A stretch of 64,000 bases of DNA from Thermoguttaceae bacterium (lineage in GTDB: Bacteria; Planctomycetota; Planctomycetia; Pirellulales; Thermoguttaceae). Positions 10,583 through 18,792 of this stretch are shown here, piece after piece. How positions within the stretch are numbered: position 1 is the stretch's first letter; the number at the start of each line of letters is the position of its first letter. A model generated the notes under the pieces. The model had not been told where the DNA came from, made no database searches, and saw nothing but the letters and a program-made list of their open reading frames with translations. The stretch covers positions 124,001-188,000 of the forward strand of contig JAFRFG010000054.1 of the NCBI GenBank assembly GCA_017434455.1, written 5' to 3'. Both the position numbers and the translations under genes were made by a program.

Positions 10583-12595
10583 TTACTTCTCGGTGTTTTC
10601 CGCCGGAACCGGACGGAAGACAAACTCGATCTCCCCGCCGGCTGCTTGTGCGGTGAAGGCGATCCGCTGCGGCTTATTGGGAGCGGACGGGTCGTCCCGG
10701 GCGACCGTCGTCCGGCTCATTTCCAAGGGAAGCGGCCGACCGCCGGCGGTCCCCCTCACCGTCACTTCCACGGTATCGTCCCCTTTGCGGAGCGTCCCGG
10801 TATAGACACTCTTATCCTCCGAAACGGCCTCTGTTGTCCACCGCGCGAAGGTCACTAGGGGAGACTCGAATACCCCCGTTTTTTCCGGCTGGAAAGCGAA
10901 CCTGTCGGCCACCGTCACCTCGTTCGGCGAGCCGATATTTGCCCGAGTAAACAGGTAGGTCCGATTCAAAGTCTGTAAACCCTGTCCGGGATAGGCGCTC
11001 ACCAGATCGAGCGTTAAGGTATCGGCCTGCGGGGTGAGCGACTTGTCTAGTACCTCGGCCCGGGCATTCGGTCCGGTAATCTGAAGGGTATCGTTGACCC
11101 GCGGCACCGAATGGCCGTAGGAATTGAGGAGTTCCCCGTCGTAGCGGTGTTCGCTGAAGGTTCTCCCGGAGTAAATCTCCCCGCCCGGATCCACTACCAG
11201 ATAATTCTCCCCAAAAAGGATCCCATAGACGCCCAAATCGTTGTGGTTGTGGAACTCATTGTTGTTCCCCCCCTTAAAGAAGGCGCACAACTGACACGGA
11301 TCACTCTCCCCGGATGCGTCTTCAGGGGCGCGGCAGATGAGTACCCCCGCGTCGGCGAAATCACCGCGCAGCGGATCGTTCGCATCCTCGGCCACGGAGT
11401 CGACCACCGAGTGAAGATCCCCGCTTTGGAAATAATAGACGATCAGCGGCGCCTCGATCCCGAAATCGATCCCAAAGTCGACAGGCCGGGCACGGAACGG
11501 CGTTTCATCCTGGGCCAATCCCAAACCGAGCCGAATACTCAACAGACCAAGGATCCGGCGATCGGGCCGGGCGGTGAGGGTACAGTCACCGATGGTTGGT
11601 GGAAAACCGGGCTTGAGCATCGACCGCGCGCCAAACAGCGCCGTTTCGCGAACCCGATCGGCGCGATAGAGATTGACTTCGCCGCCTGTTTGACGATAGG
11701 CGATTTCGGCCAAACAAGTGAACCTGCCGAACCCGTAGTTCCAGTAGTTCACCCCCTCGGAACAGTAACCGTCGGGGGTAAATCCCCGCAAAAAATAGTT
11801 GGTGGTGAAATACTCGGCGCAGGCCAAAAACCAGGCTTTTTTATCCGTGTCCTCGGCAAGGGCCAAAGCGGCGATCACGGTCCCGCAGTGGCACACGGCG
11901 TTCCAATTGCCGAGATTATTCACCCACCACATCCCCCCATAAATTCCTTGGCGAACCGCTGTCTCATACGGTTCGAGAACCCGGCGCCGAATCTCGCTGG
12001 CCAAAAGCTCGCTCGTCTCCTCGCAGAGAACCGGAAGCAGCGCCTGACGAAGAACGGCCAGATCCCCTCCCAGTTCGGTGGCGATGAGGTCGGCGGTGAC
12101 ACAGGCACCGTCGTAGATCTTCCCCCCCTCGGGATCGTGGGCGGGATAGGTCCAGCTCGGGTAGGCACACAAATCACGTATGGTCTCCTCCAGCGCGGGG
12201 AGAAACCGTCCGTTTGCCTCCATCAGTTCGGCGAAGGCCAGGGTATAGAGCCGGCGATTTCGAGCGTCCAGAAGCCGCTCGGCGCCGGATCGGTTCCCGT
12301 TGACAAAAACCTCTTTGTAGACATCTTCCGGACAGGGGATAATCGGCGCGTCAAGATACTTCTCGGCGTCTTTGATCAGCTGTTTCCCCTCCTCGCTCAC
12401 CAGGAGCGCTTCCCAGCTGCCGCGTTCGGTAATCGGGGGAATCAGGGGAGTATCACAGCGCTCCAGCGCCGCGGCGATCTCCCCGGCGCGCTGATCGATC
12501 ACGGCCAGGTCGCACAGCGGTTCCCCCGCCCAAAGAGCGATCCGAACAACCGCCGCGAGCAGCAGGAACAGCGGCAAACAAAGAGGTTTTCTCAC
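10583..12595 (-). CDS. Secreted heparinase II/III-like polysaccharide lyase, copy 3 (promoter-proximal)
   Basis: I place the start at the GTG at 12595 (670 residues): GGGGAGGAG lies five bases before it, and the resulting N-terminus (RKPLCLPLFLLLAAVV) aligns with the signal peptides of copies 1 and 2. A longer reading to 12682 would pass upstream of this ribosome site and across the likely -10 element, and is not supported. Hallmarks FHNHNDLGVYG, VVDPGGEIY and YGHSVPRVN are intact. It is the first gene of the three-copy transcription unit. Copy 3 differs most in the middle region (GIDFGIEAPLIVYYF), where substrate-contact loops may vary. Confidence 0.85.
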   Translation of the reverse strand: MRKPLCLPLFLLLAAVVRIALWAGEPLCDLAVIDQRAGEIAAALERCDTPLIPPITERGSWEALLVSEEGKQLIKDAEKYLDAPIIPCPEDVYKEVFVNGNRSGAERLLDARNRRLYTLAFAELMEANGRFLPALEETIRDLCAYPSWTYPAHDPEGGKIYDGACVTADLIATELGGDLAVLRQALLPVLCEETSELLASEIRRRVLEPYETAVRQGIYGGMWWVNNLGNWNAVCHCGTVIAALALAEDTDKKAWFLACAEYFTTNYFLRGFTPDGYCSEGVNYWNYGFGRFTCLAEIAYRQTGGEVNLYRADRVRETALFGARSMLKPGFPPTIGDCTLTARPDRRILGLLSIRLGLGLAQDETPFRARPVDFGIDFGIEAPLIVYYFQSGDLHSVVDSVAEDANDPLRGDFADAGVLICRAPEDASGESDPCQLCAFFKGGNNNEFHNHNDLGVYGILFGENYLVVDPGGEIYSGRTFSEHRYDGELLNSYGHSVPRVNDTLQITGPNARAEVLDKSLTPQADTLTLDLVSAYPGQGLQTLNRTYLFTRANIGSPNEVTVADRFAFQPEKTGVFESPLVTFARWTTEAVSEDKSVYTGTLRKGDDTVEVTVRGTAGGRPLPLEMSRTTVARDDPSAPNKPQRIAFTAQAAGGEIEFVFRPVPAENTEK

Positions 12596-12641
12596 AAATG
12601 CTCCTCCCCAAGATGGACAGCATCTTCCAGACACCTTAGCC

Positions 12642-12670
12642 ATTATAGAGAAAGGAGAGGTGATTTTCCA
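12642..12670 (-). promoter_or_regulatory. Promoter of the heparinase-like array
   Basis: On the minus strand TGGAAA (12670-12665), 17 bases, TATAAT (12647-12642). The start near 12636 gives a 40-base leader containing GGGGAGGAG. The spacing also supports the GTG start of copy 3. Confidence 0.5.
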
Positions 12671-12687
12671 CCGGCGCGGCAAGGACG

Positions 12688-12720
12688 AAAAAACGCGGTC
12701 CCGTTTGAAACGGGGCCGCG
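12688..12720 (-). terminator. Intrinsic terminator of the protein kinase gene
   Basis: A 13-bp stem (12694-12706 with 12708-12720, one G-U pair) is followed on the minus strand by six Ts. It lies 42 bases after the kinase stop codon and separates it from the heparinase-like array. Confidence 0.75.
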
Positions 12721-12761
12721 CGTCGTATCACAAAGCGCCGACAGTTTCGCAAACGCGAGCT

Positions 12762-13637
12762 TTATTTGCCGTCTTCGTATTTGACCATACGAATCGCCGT
12801 GAGAAAATCCTGCATCGACGGGCGGTCCTTCGGATTGGGAAGAATGCAGCTGTGAATCGCTCGAGCCAGTCGGGGATTGATCGAGGGGCGCAATTCGGTG
12901 ATCGGGGTGGCGGGCTGATCGTGCGACATCGCGGCCAGCCCCCCCCGTGAGGCGGTCGGCCAGGGAAGCTGACGGGTACAGAGCTCATACATCGTTACCC
13001 CGAACGAAAAGACATCGAGTTTTTCGCTGGTGGGATGGCGGCGAATCAGCTCCGGCGCCATATAGGCCGGCGTCCCCGTCCGGTTTCCGGCATCGGTAAA
13101 GGGGGGCTGATTCGGAACCGACAGCCCAAAGTCGATCAGTTTCAGCGCCGTACCGTCACCGGTGAACATCAGATTCCGCGGACAGTAGTCACGATGAATG
13201 AACCCCCTGGAGTGGACATGGGCCAATGCCTCGGCGCACTGACGGATATAGCGCATCCGGCCGCCGGCCAGGAGATCTTGTTTGACGAGGAGGATGTTGT
13301 TCAGCCCCGTCCCGTGAAGATACTCCATCAAAAGATAGGGCTCTCCGTGATCGGTCGTCCCGATCTCAAGAGTCTTGGCGATATAGGGGTTATCGAACTT
13401 CATCGCGATCTCCCCCTCGGACGGTTTTTTCACCTTTAGGACCTTGAAGCGGTCCTCGAACTGCTTGGTCTTCTCTTTATCGAGAACCTTCAAGCCGAAC
13501 GTCTCGCCGGTGACTTTGTCCTCGACCATATAAAACTTGGACATGGTCCCGGAGATCATCTCTTTCCGGACATGAAAGCGATCTTGGATCTTCAGCCGTT
13601 TGGGCATTACCTTTTTGACAAAATCGAACGCGCCCAT
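12762..13637 (-). CDS. Ser/Thr protein kinase, compact cytoplasmic form
   Basis: 291 residues, essentially a bare Hanks-type kinase domain without a membrane anchor or sensor region. Visible motifs are the VAIK-type lysine (FGLKVL, K50), the catalytic loop HRDYCPRN (D150, N155), DFG (169-171) and the APE motif (194-196). Two departures from consensus are notable: the glycine-rich loop is reduced to ISGTMS, and the catalytic loop has YC where HRDLKP is usual, so the lysine after the catalytic Asp is replaced. GAGGAGA precedes the ATG. It is divergent from the propeller-cytochrome gene across a repeat-rich control region. Substrates are unknown. Confidence 0.9.
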   Translation of the reverse strand: MGAFDFVKKVMPKRLKIQDRFHVRKEMISGTMSKFYMVEDKVTGETFGLKVLDKEKTKQFEDRFKVLKVKKPSEGEIAMKFDNPYIAKTLEIGTTDHGEPYLLMEYLHGTGLNNILLVKQDLLAGGRMRYIRQCAEALAHVHSRGFIHRDYCPRNLMFTGDGTALKLIDFGLSVPNQPPFTDAGNRTGTPAYMAPELIRRHPTSEKLDVFSFGVTMYELCTRQLPWPTASRGGLAAMSHDQPATPITELRPSINPRLARAIHSCILPNPKDRPSMQDFLTAIRMVKYEDGK

Positions 13638-13711
13638 AAGATCTCCTCTATTATTGCTTTGGATACTCCCCAGGGGAGATATGACGACCTTTCTGACAAA
13701 CGGACACCGTC

Positions 13712-13740
13712 ATTATAACATTTTTTAAAACGCGGGGAAA
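13712..13740 (-). promoter_or_regulatory. Candidate promoter of the kinase gene
   Basis: Minus-strand TTTCCC (13740-13735), 17 bases, TATAAT (13717-13712). The -10 is perfect and the -35 weak. The leader to the ATG at 13637 would be about 70 bases. Confidence 0.4.
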
Positions 13741-13814
13741 CATCCCTTATCCGTTCCGAAAGAAAATCTTTTTGTTCGGGCGGTGGCCAATCGATCCCGA
13801 ACGAAAAAAGATCC

Positions 13815-13919
13815 TTCTTCCTTATCGAAGATATTTCTTCCTTATCGTTGTCAAAATGGCTCTCGGAACTTGAAATCTCCTCCCGGTTCGGTCATAATTG
13901 GGGGTGATTCGGTCAAAAT
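13815..13919. promoter_or_regulatory. Direct-repeat control region upstream of the propeller-cytochrome gene
   Basis: A 13-base word TTCTTCCTTATCG occurs at 13815-13827 and 13835-13847 (20-base period). A second word, TTCGGTCAwAAT, occurs at 13887-13898 and 13908-13919 (21-base period). Its core GTCAwAAT also occurs at 13850-13857, 41 bases before the next copy. Spacings of about 20, 21 and 41 bases put the copies on the same face of the helix, as expected for tandem binding of a regulator. The 326-base gap 13638-13963 otherwise holds the two divergent promoters and no gene. Confidence 0.5.
13870..13898 (+). promoter_or_regulatory. Promoter of the propeller-cytochrome gene
   Basis: TTGAAA (13870-13875), 17 bases, CATAAT (13893-13898). 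The -10 lies inside one copy of the TTCGGTCAwAAT repeat, and the other copy covers the expected start site, so a protein bound there would block transcription. Confidence 0.5.
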
Positions 13920-13963
13920 AGGAAATCCCCTACCCAGCAATCACACTTAACCGGAAACAAAAG

Positions 13964-15850
13964 ATGATGACCTTCGCGCGTTTTGCTTCGTCATGCCGTC
14001 TGGCCGCCGCGGTTGTGGCAGCCACGTTGTTTTTCGCGGCAGTTTCTTCCGCTCAGGAATACAAAGGCCCGGTCGACCTGGTCCCCTCCCCGGACGGTTC
14101 CCGCCTCTACGTCCTCGAGAAAGACGCCTCGGCACTGGTCACCCTCAACGCCGAGACGATGGAGGTCGAGCAGACCGCGCCGATCCCCGAAGTCCCCCAC
14201 GCGATGGCGCTTTCGGCCGACGGCGCGGTGATGTTTGTCACCGCCGGTGTCCAGCCGGGTACCGTCTTCGCTATATCCACCGCCGACGGATCCATTCTTC
14301 GTCAAGGAAAAACCGGCCATTCTCCCACCGGCCCGGTTCTCTCCCCCGATGGAACGAAGCTCTACGTCTGCTGCCAGTTCGAGAACGCGGTCGCTGAACT
14401 GGATGTCGAGACACTCACCGAGCTGCGCCGTTTCGCCGCGCACCACGAACCGTGCGACGCGGTCATCACCCACGACGCCCGAACGCTCTACGTCGCGAAC
14501 TTCCTCCCGCTGGACCCCTCCGATCAGGCCGACGTCGCCGCAGTTATCTCGGCGATCGATATCGCCTCCGGAGAAACCCAAAACATCCGTCTGCCGAACG
14601 GCAGCTCCAGTATGCACGGGATATGCCTGTCGCCCGACGGCAAATATGTCTACACCACCGCTATTTTGGCCCGTTACCAGCTCCCCACCTCGCAGCTGGA
14701 GCGCGGTTGGATGAACACCAACGGCTTTAGCATCATCGACGCCGACAAGCGCGAGTTCATCAATACGGTGCTTCTCGACGATGTCGACCTCGGCGCCGCC
14801 AATCCCTGGCCGATCACCACCTCGCCCGACGGCAAAAAGGTCTTCATCGGTCTGGCGGGGACCCACGAGCTGTGCATCGTCGATATGGAGAAGGCGTTCG
14901 AAAAGCTTCTGGCTCTTCCCAAGACGATCGAGGAAGCCAAATCGTCGGGGAACTACAACGAACGAACCACGATCCTGGCCGATCAGGTTCCGCAGCAGCT
15001 GGCGTTTCTCGTCGGCCTCAAAAAGCGTGTCAAACTCATCGGCAAGGCACCCCGCTCGCTGTGTGTCATCGGCGACAAGATCTACGCGGGGATGTACTAC
15101 AGTGACTCGATCAACGTGGTCGACACCAAGGCCCGTCGCTCCAAGGCCAAATCATTCGAACTCGGTCCCGATCCGGCCGACTTCATGACGCCGGCGCGCC
15201 GCGGCGAGCTGCATTGGAACGACGCCACCCTTTGTTTCCAGCATTGGCAGAGCTGCGCCAGCTGCCATCCCGATGCCCGCAGCGACGCGCTGAACTGGGA
15301 TCTGCTCAACGACGGAACCGGGAACCCCAAGAACGCCAAGGGGATGCTCTTCTCGCTGGATACTCCGCCGGCGATGTGGCACGGTGTGCGTGACAAGGCC
15401 GAGACGGCGATTCGAACCGGCTTCCAGTACATCCTCTTCTCCGTCCAGCCCGAAGAGGTCTTCACCGATATCGAGGAATATTTCCGCGCCCTTGAGCCCC
15501 TTCCCAGTCCCTACCTGGTCGACGGTCAGCTCAGCGAGAAGGCGCTGCGCGGCAAGGAGATCTTTGAGCGTGAGGAACTCGGCTGTTCCCAGTGCCACTA
15601 CGGTGAGTATTTCACCGATATGAAGATGCACGATGTCGGCTCCCGCGCGGAAGGGGTCGATCAGCGGGACGACTTCGATACACCGACCCTCCGGGGTATC
15701 TGGCGGACGCCCCCCTACATGCACGACGGCCGCTATGTCAAGCTCGAGGATGTCTTTAAGGTCGGCAGCCACGGCGATGTCCTTGGAAATGTCGACGACC
15801 TGACCGATGAGGAGATCAGCGACCTGACCGAGTACCTCCTGTCGCTGTAG
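13964..15850 (+). CDS. Exported beta-propeller / di-heme cytochrome c (CcP-MauG-like) fusion
   Basis: 628 residues. After a signal peptide (hydrophobic run ending near SSAQ) there is a YncE/NHL-like beta-propeller (about residues 35-380) with repeats such as SPDGSRLYV, SPDGTKLYV, SPDGKYVYT and SPDGKKVFI. A C-terminal cytochrome region has two CxxCH haem sites, C431-C434-H435 and C541-C544-H545, and resembles cytochrome c peroxidase/MauG-type domains. Planctomycetes often encode such propeller-cytochrome fusions. The likely role is extracytoplasmic electron transfer or peroxide handling. Two ATGs occur in tandem (13964 and 13967) without a clear ribosome site. A hairpin terminator follows. Confidence 0.85.
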   Translation: MMTFARFASSCRLAAAVVAATLFFAAVSSAQEYKGPVDLVPSPDGSRLYVLEKDASALVTLNAETMEVEQTAPIPEVPHAMALSADGAVMFVTAGVQPGTVFAISTADGSILRQGKTGHSPTGPVLSPDGTKLYVCCQFENAVAELDVETLTELRRFAAHHEPCDAVITHDARTLYVANFLPLDPSDQADVAAVISAIDIASGETQNIRLPNGSSSMHGICLSPDGKYVYTTAILARYQLPTSQLERGWMNTNGFSIIDADKREFINTVLLDDVDLGAANPWPITTSPDGKKVFIGLAGTHELCIVDMEKAFEKLLALPKTIEEAKSSGNYNERTTILADQVPQQLAFLVGLKKRVKLIGKAPRSLCVIGDKIYAGMYYSDSINVVDTKARRSKAKSFELGPDPADFMTPARRGELHWNDATLCFQHWQSCASCHPDARSDALNWDLLNDGTGNPKNAKGMLFSLDTPPAMWHGVRDKAETAIRTGFQYILFSVQPEEVFTDIEEYFRALEPLPSPYLVDGQLSEKALRGKEIFEREELGCSQCHYGEYFTDMKMHDVGSRAEGVDQRDDFDTPTLRGIWRTPPYMHDGRYVKLEDVFKVGSHGDVLGNVDDLTDEEISDLTEYLLSL

Positions 15851-15870
15851 CGGTCTTGAGTTTTTCCCAC

Positions 15871-15908
15871 CCCCGGCAAAAGACGCCCAAAGCGTTTTTT
15901 TGCCGGGG
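15871..15908. terminator. Hairpin terminator after the propeller-cytochrome gene
   Basis: CCCCGGCAAAA (15871-15881) pairs with TTTTGCCGGGG (15898-15908), giving A/T-flanked GC arms; an inner GACGC/GCGT pairing extends the stem. It lies 20 bases after the stop. Confidence 0.6.
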
Positions 15909-15952
15909 ACTGTCTTTCTCCAGACAATTCCCCAAACCATTTGTTCACGCCG

Positions 15953-16546
15953 ATGGCAGCAGAAGCGGACGACCGGTCGATTCGTTACCAAATCATCCCT
16001 GAGGAAGCGATCTCCCCGCAGCTGGACCGGCAGCTGGTTGTCTATCTGTCCGAAATTTTTCCCGAGTGGCGGGACGTCTTCGCCGAACGCAGGGCGTGGC
16101 ACGACGCCCCGCCGGTGTGGACCACCCTGGCCACCGAGAAGACAACCCAGGATAAAAGCACCCTCCCCGCCATCGTCGGTCATGTGGGGGTCGTCGAGCG
16201 AACCATCTCGACCTGCTGGAACTGGCGCTACCGAGTCGCCAGCTTTCAGGGGGTATCGGTCGCCCCCGCTTTTCGCCGTCTGGGAATCGGACGAAAACTC
16301 CTCGACTTATCGCTCCGGGAGGCCAAAAGGCGCAACTATCCCTTCGCGATCCTCTTCTGCAAAGAGCCGATGGTCCCCTACTACACTTCTTTAGGGTGGA
16401 AACTTCCGGAAGACTCGATGATTATGTGGCGCGATCGAAAGCTCCCGATCCCGATGCGTTCCAACTGCCCGATGTACCGCCAGCTCGAGGAACTAACCTT
16501 CCCCGAAGGGCCGATCGACGTCCATAACCCGCTCCCCCCCAAATGA
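15953..16546 (+). CDS. GNAT-family N-acetyltransferase
   Basis: From the ATG at 15953 the product is 197 residues (an in-frame TTG at 15941 would add four). It has the GNAT fold signature: the acetyl-CoA-binding segment VSVAPAFRRLGIGRKLLDL matches the V-x-P-x-x-R-x-x-G-I/V-G motif A, followed by the FCKEPMVPYYTSLGWK motif B region typical of the fold. These enzymes transfer an acetyl group from acetyl-CoA to an amine; the acceptor is unknown. There is no clear ribosome site. It ends 19 bases from the convergent SUMF1-like gene. Confidence 0.8.
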   Translation: MAAEADDRSIRYQIIPEEAISPQLDRQLVVYLSEIFPEWRDVFAERRAWHDAPPVWTTLATEKTTQDKSTLPAIVGHVGVVERTISTCWNWRYRVASFQGVSVAPAFRRLGIGRKLLDLSLREAKRRNYPFAILFCKEPMVPYYTSLGWKLPEDSMIMWRDRKLPIPMRSNCPMYRQLEELTFPEGPIDVHNPLPPK

Positions 16547-16565
16547 GCCGGTCTTAAAAGTATGG

Positions 16566-17387
16566 TTACCGCCGGTCTTCCTCGCTCGGCTCGATTAAGA
16601 CGAACCGAAAACCGACGAACCGGCTCTTTCGGTAGTGCTCATAGACCCCGCGCCAGGCGGTTCGGCAATAGTACGGGGTGCTGTCCCAGCATCCTCCCCG
16701 ATCGATTCGAACCTCCGCCTCACTGTTCAGCGTCAGGGGATCGACCTGATCGTCTGTCGTAAAATCGTTCCAGCTGTCGGCGCACCACTCCCAAAGGTTC
16801 CCATGCATATCGCAAAGCCCCCAGGCGTTGGGCGCTTTGGTCCCGACCGGGTGGGTCGATCCGCTTTGCGTCGGTTCCCCCGACCAGGCCGTCTCGGGGA
16901 GGTTGTCGATCCCCGACCCGCTGTCACCGGCCCGACAGGCGTATTCCCACTGCGCCTCGCTCGGGAGACGGCACAGCCAGCTGCCATCGATCGCGTCATC
17001 TTTTTCCAGCGCCGTCTGGAGCGTTTCGCAAAAATGAACCGCCTCATCCCACGAAACGGTATCGACCGGCAGATCGTCGCCGGCAAACTGCGAGGGATTC
17101 TCCCCCGCCACGGCCCGGTACAGACGCTGGGTTACCTCGGTTTCGCTCATCCAAAAGCCGCTTGTGAGGGTGACTTTATGAAGGACTTCGGCCGAGTCCC
17201 TCCCCGGTTCCTCCTTGGGACTCCCCATCTGAAAACTCCCCGCCGGGATCCAGCGCATCGGGACATCGACCCCCGCGGCGTGAAGCACCATCCGATCCCC
17301 CGCCGGCCTCTCCTGGGCCGACAGAACGGCCGCCGGGAATGACCAAGACACCATCAAAACAAAAACCGCCGCGGCCAACGATCTCAT
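16566..17387 (-). CDS. Exported SUMF1/formylglycine-generating-enzyme-like protein
   Basis: The start is set at the ATG at 17387, seven bases after GAGGAG, giving 273 residues; an ATG at 17402 lacks a ribosome site. A signal peptide (MRSLAAAVFVLMVSW to LSAQ) precedes a full FGE-sulfatase domain: MRWIPAGSFQMGS, TEVTQRLY, PVDTVSWDEAVHFC, RLPSEAQWEYACRAG, GLCDMHGNLWEWCADSW, DRGGCW and GFRFVL. True FGE uses two cysteines to oxidise sulfatase cysteines. By eye the C-terminal cysteines here (RGGC, YYC) do not sit in that pair pattern, so it may be a non-catalytic or carbohydrate-binding relative. No sulfatase gene is nearby. Confidence 0.8.
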   Translation of the reverse strand: MRSLAAAVFVLMVSWSFPAAVLSAQERPAGDRMVLHAAGVDVPMRWIPAGSFQMGSPKEEPGRDSAEVLHKVTLTSGFWMSETEVTQRLYRAVAGENPSQFAGDDLPVDTVSWDEAVHFCETLQTALEKDDAIDGSWLCRLPSEAQWEYACRAGDSGSGIDNLPETAWSGEPTQSGSTHPVGTKAPNAWGLCDMHGNLWEWCADSWNDFTTDDQVDPLTLNSEAEVRIDRGGCWDSTPYYCRTAWRGVYEHYRKSRFVGFRFVLIEPSEEDRR

Positions 17388-17561
17388 CGAAGCGCTCCTC
17401 ATAGATAATGGGATCCGACAATGAGGAAGATTATACCCCGACCGGCAAAAAACACAAAAAGAACTTACGGCAAAAAAGAGCCCGGGTATCCCGCGCTATT
17501 AAACAATTCCCCCCGGGAATCGCAGCGCCCCTTCCAAGAGGCGCTGCCTTGGGGGGGAACG

Positions 17562-18416
17562 CTAGATAAATTCCGGCCGGCGTTCACGCAGCTGCTGCTG
17601 CAGCCGGCTGACGATGCTCGAATGCATCTGGGAGACACGGCTTTCGCTCAAATCGAGCGTCATCCCGACCTCTTTCATCGTCATCTCCTCATAATAATAG
17701 AGGATGAGGATCAGACGTTCGTTGCGGGACAGTCCCTTGGTCACGAGTCGCATCACGTCGAGCTTCTGTATCCGGCTGGTCGGATCCTCGCTCTTTTGGT
17801 CTTCGATGAGGTCGATTTCACTGACATCTTTGGCTCCATCGGTCTCGAACCACTTTTTATTGAGTGAGACAAGACTGACGGTATTGGCGTCCGCGGTCAT
17901 TCGATCCAACTCGGCGCCGGAGACATTCAGATGCTTGGCCAACTCCTCACGGGACGGGAGACGCCCCAGGCGATCGGAAAGCTCTTTATTGGCCTCGGAA
18001 ATTTTTCGAGCGCGGGAACGGACCAGCCGCGGCACCCAGTCCATATTGCGCAGCTCATCGAGCATCGCCCCGCGAATACGAGGGACACAGTAGGTCTCGA
18101 ATTTGACTCCGCGATTGGGCTCATAGGCATCCACGGCATCCATCAGACCAAAGATACCGGCAGAGACAAGGTCGTCGACATCGACTTCATCGGGGAGTCG
18201 GGTCCAAAGCCGTTCGCCATGATACCGCACCAGCGGAAGATAATGTTCGATCAGCTGATTTCGCAGATCCTGATTCGAACGGTCCTTGACGAACTTTTTC
18301 CAGACGCGGGCGATCGCTTCGGCTTTTTTCTTTTCGGCTTTCTCCAAAGCCGCGGCGTCACTTTCCGTAGGGATCCGCGGCTCGACAACGGTCTGTCGAG
18401 TGGACTGCTTAGACAT
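17562..18416 (-). CDS. RNA polymerase sigma factor, FliA/WhiG type
   Basis: 284 residues. Region 2 (RNQLIEHYLPLVRYHGERL, VDVDDLVSAGIFGLMDAVD, FETYCVPRIRGAMLDELR), region 3 (LSDRLGRLPSREELAKHL) and region 4 (RNERLILILYYYEEMTMKEVGMTL..SRVSQMHSSIVSRL) are all present, matching group 3 sigma factors of the FliA/WhiG class. A charged 45-residue N-terminal extension precedes region 2. In other bacteria this class directs flagellar or developmental genes; planctomycetes carry it as a common alternative sigma. AAGGA lies upstream of the ATG. It is divergent from hisI. Confidence 0.92.
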   Translation of the reverse strand: MSKQSTRQTVVEPRIPTESDAAALEKAEKKKAEAIARVWKKFVKDRSNQDLRNQLIEHYLPLVRYHGERLWTRLPDEVDVDDLVSAGIFGLMDAVDAYEPNRGVKFETYCVPRIRGAMLDELRNMDWVPRLVRSRARKISEANKELSDRLGRLPSREELAKHLNVSGAELDRMTADANTVSLVSLNKKWFETDGAKDVSEIDLIEDQKSEDPTSRIQKLDVMRLVTKGLSRNERLILILYYYEEMTMKEVGMTLDLSESRVSQMHSSIVSRLQQQLRERRPEFI

Positions 18417-18792
18417 GGTATTCCTTTACTGCGCTTTCCATAACACCCATCCGAGGAAGGGGTGATGTCACTTTAACCGATATCATCCTGATACCGGCGG
18501 TTCAGTGAAACAGCTTGAGTGCTTAATCATTTTATCGGCCCAAACCGGGAAAAATTTGAGTTTTTTTTCGGTCTTGTCGATAAGAGGGAATTTCCGCCCC
18601 TTTTCCCAACGCTCGGGGAGGCGGCATTTCGCTTTGCGTCACGGGCAAACCCCTAGAAATACGGGGAACATCTGATAAGCTATGCGAGGGAGTATTTGCC
18701 CTGCTTTGGTGTTGATTCTTTGGGCAGATCTCCCTATTGCACGCGCATTGACGGCCGCATAGCCGTGTGGCGCAAAAACGAGGAGAAAAGCA
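18417..18792. other. Intergenic region between the sigma gene and hisI
   Basis: 376 bases between divergent genes. It contains AT-rich tracts, an eight-T run near 18560 and a short CCCC(N9)GGGG hairpin near 18650, but no open frame with coding character. I cannot commit to a promoter on either strand. Confidence 0.4.

Noticed and set aside
11111..12784. 557-codon open frame on the plus strand opposite heparinase-like copy 3
   Set aside because: It lies antisense to a gene with clear family motifs and is open only because of GC-rich codon use; it has no ribosome site or recognisable domain.
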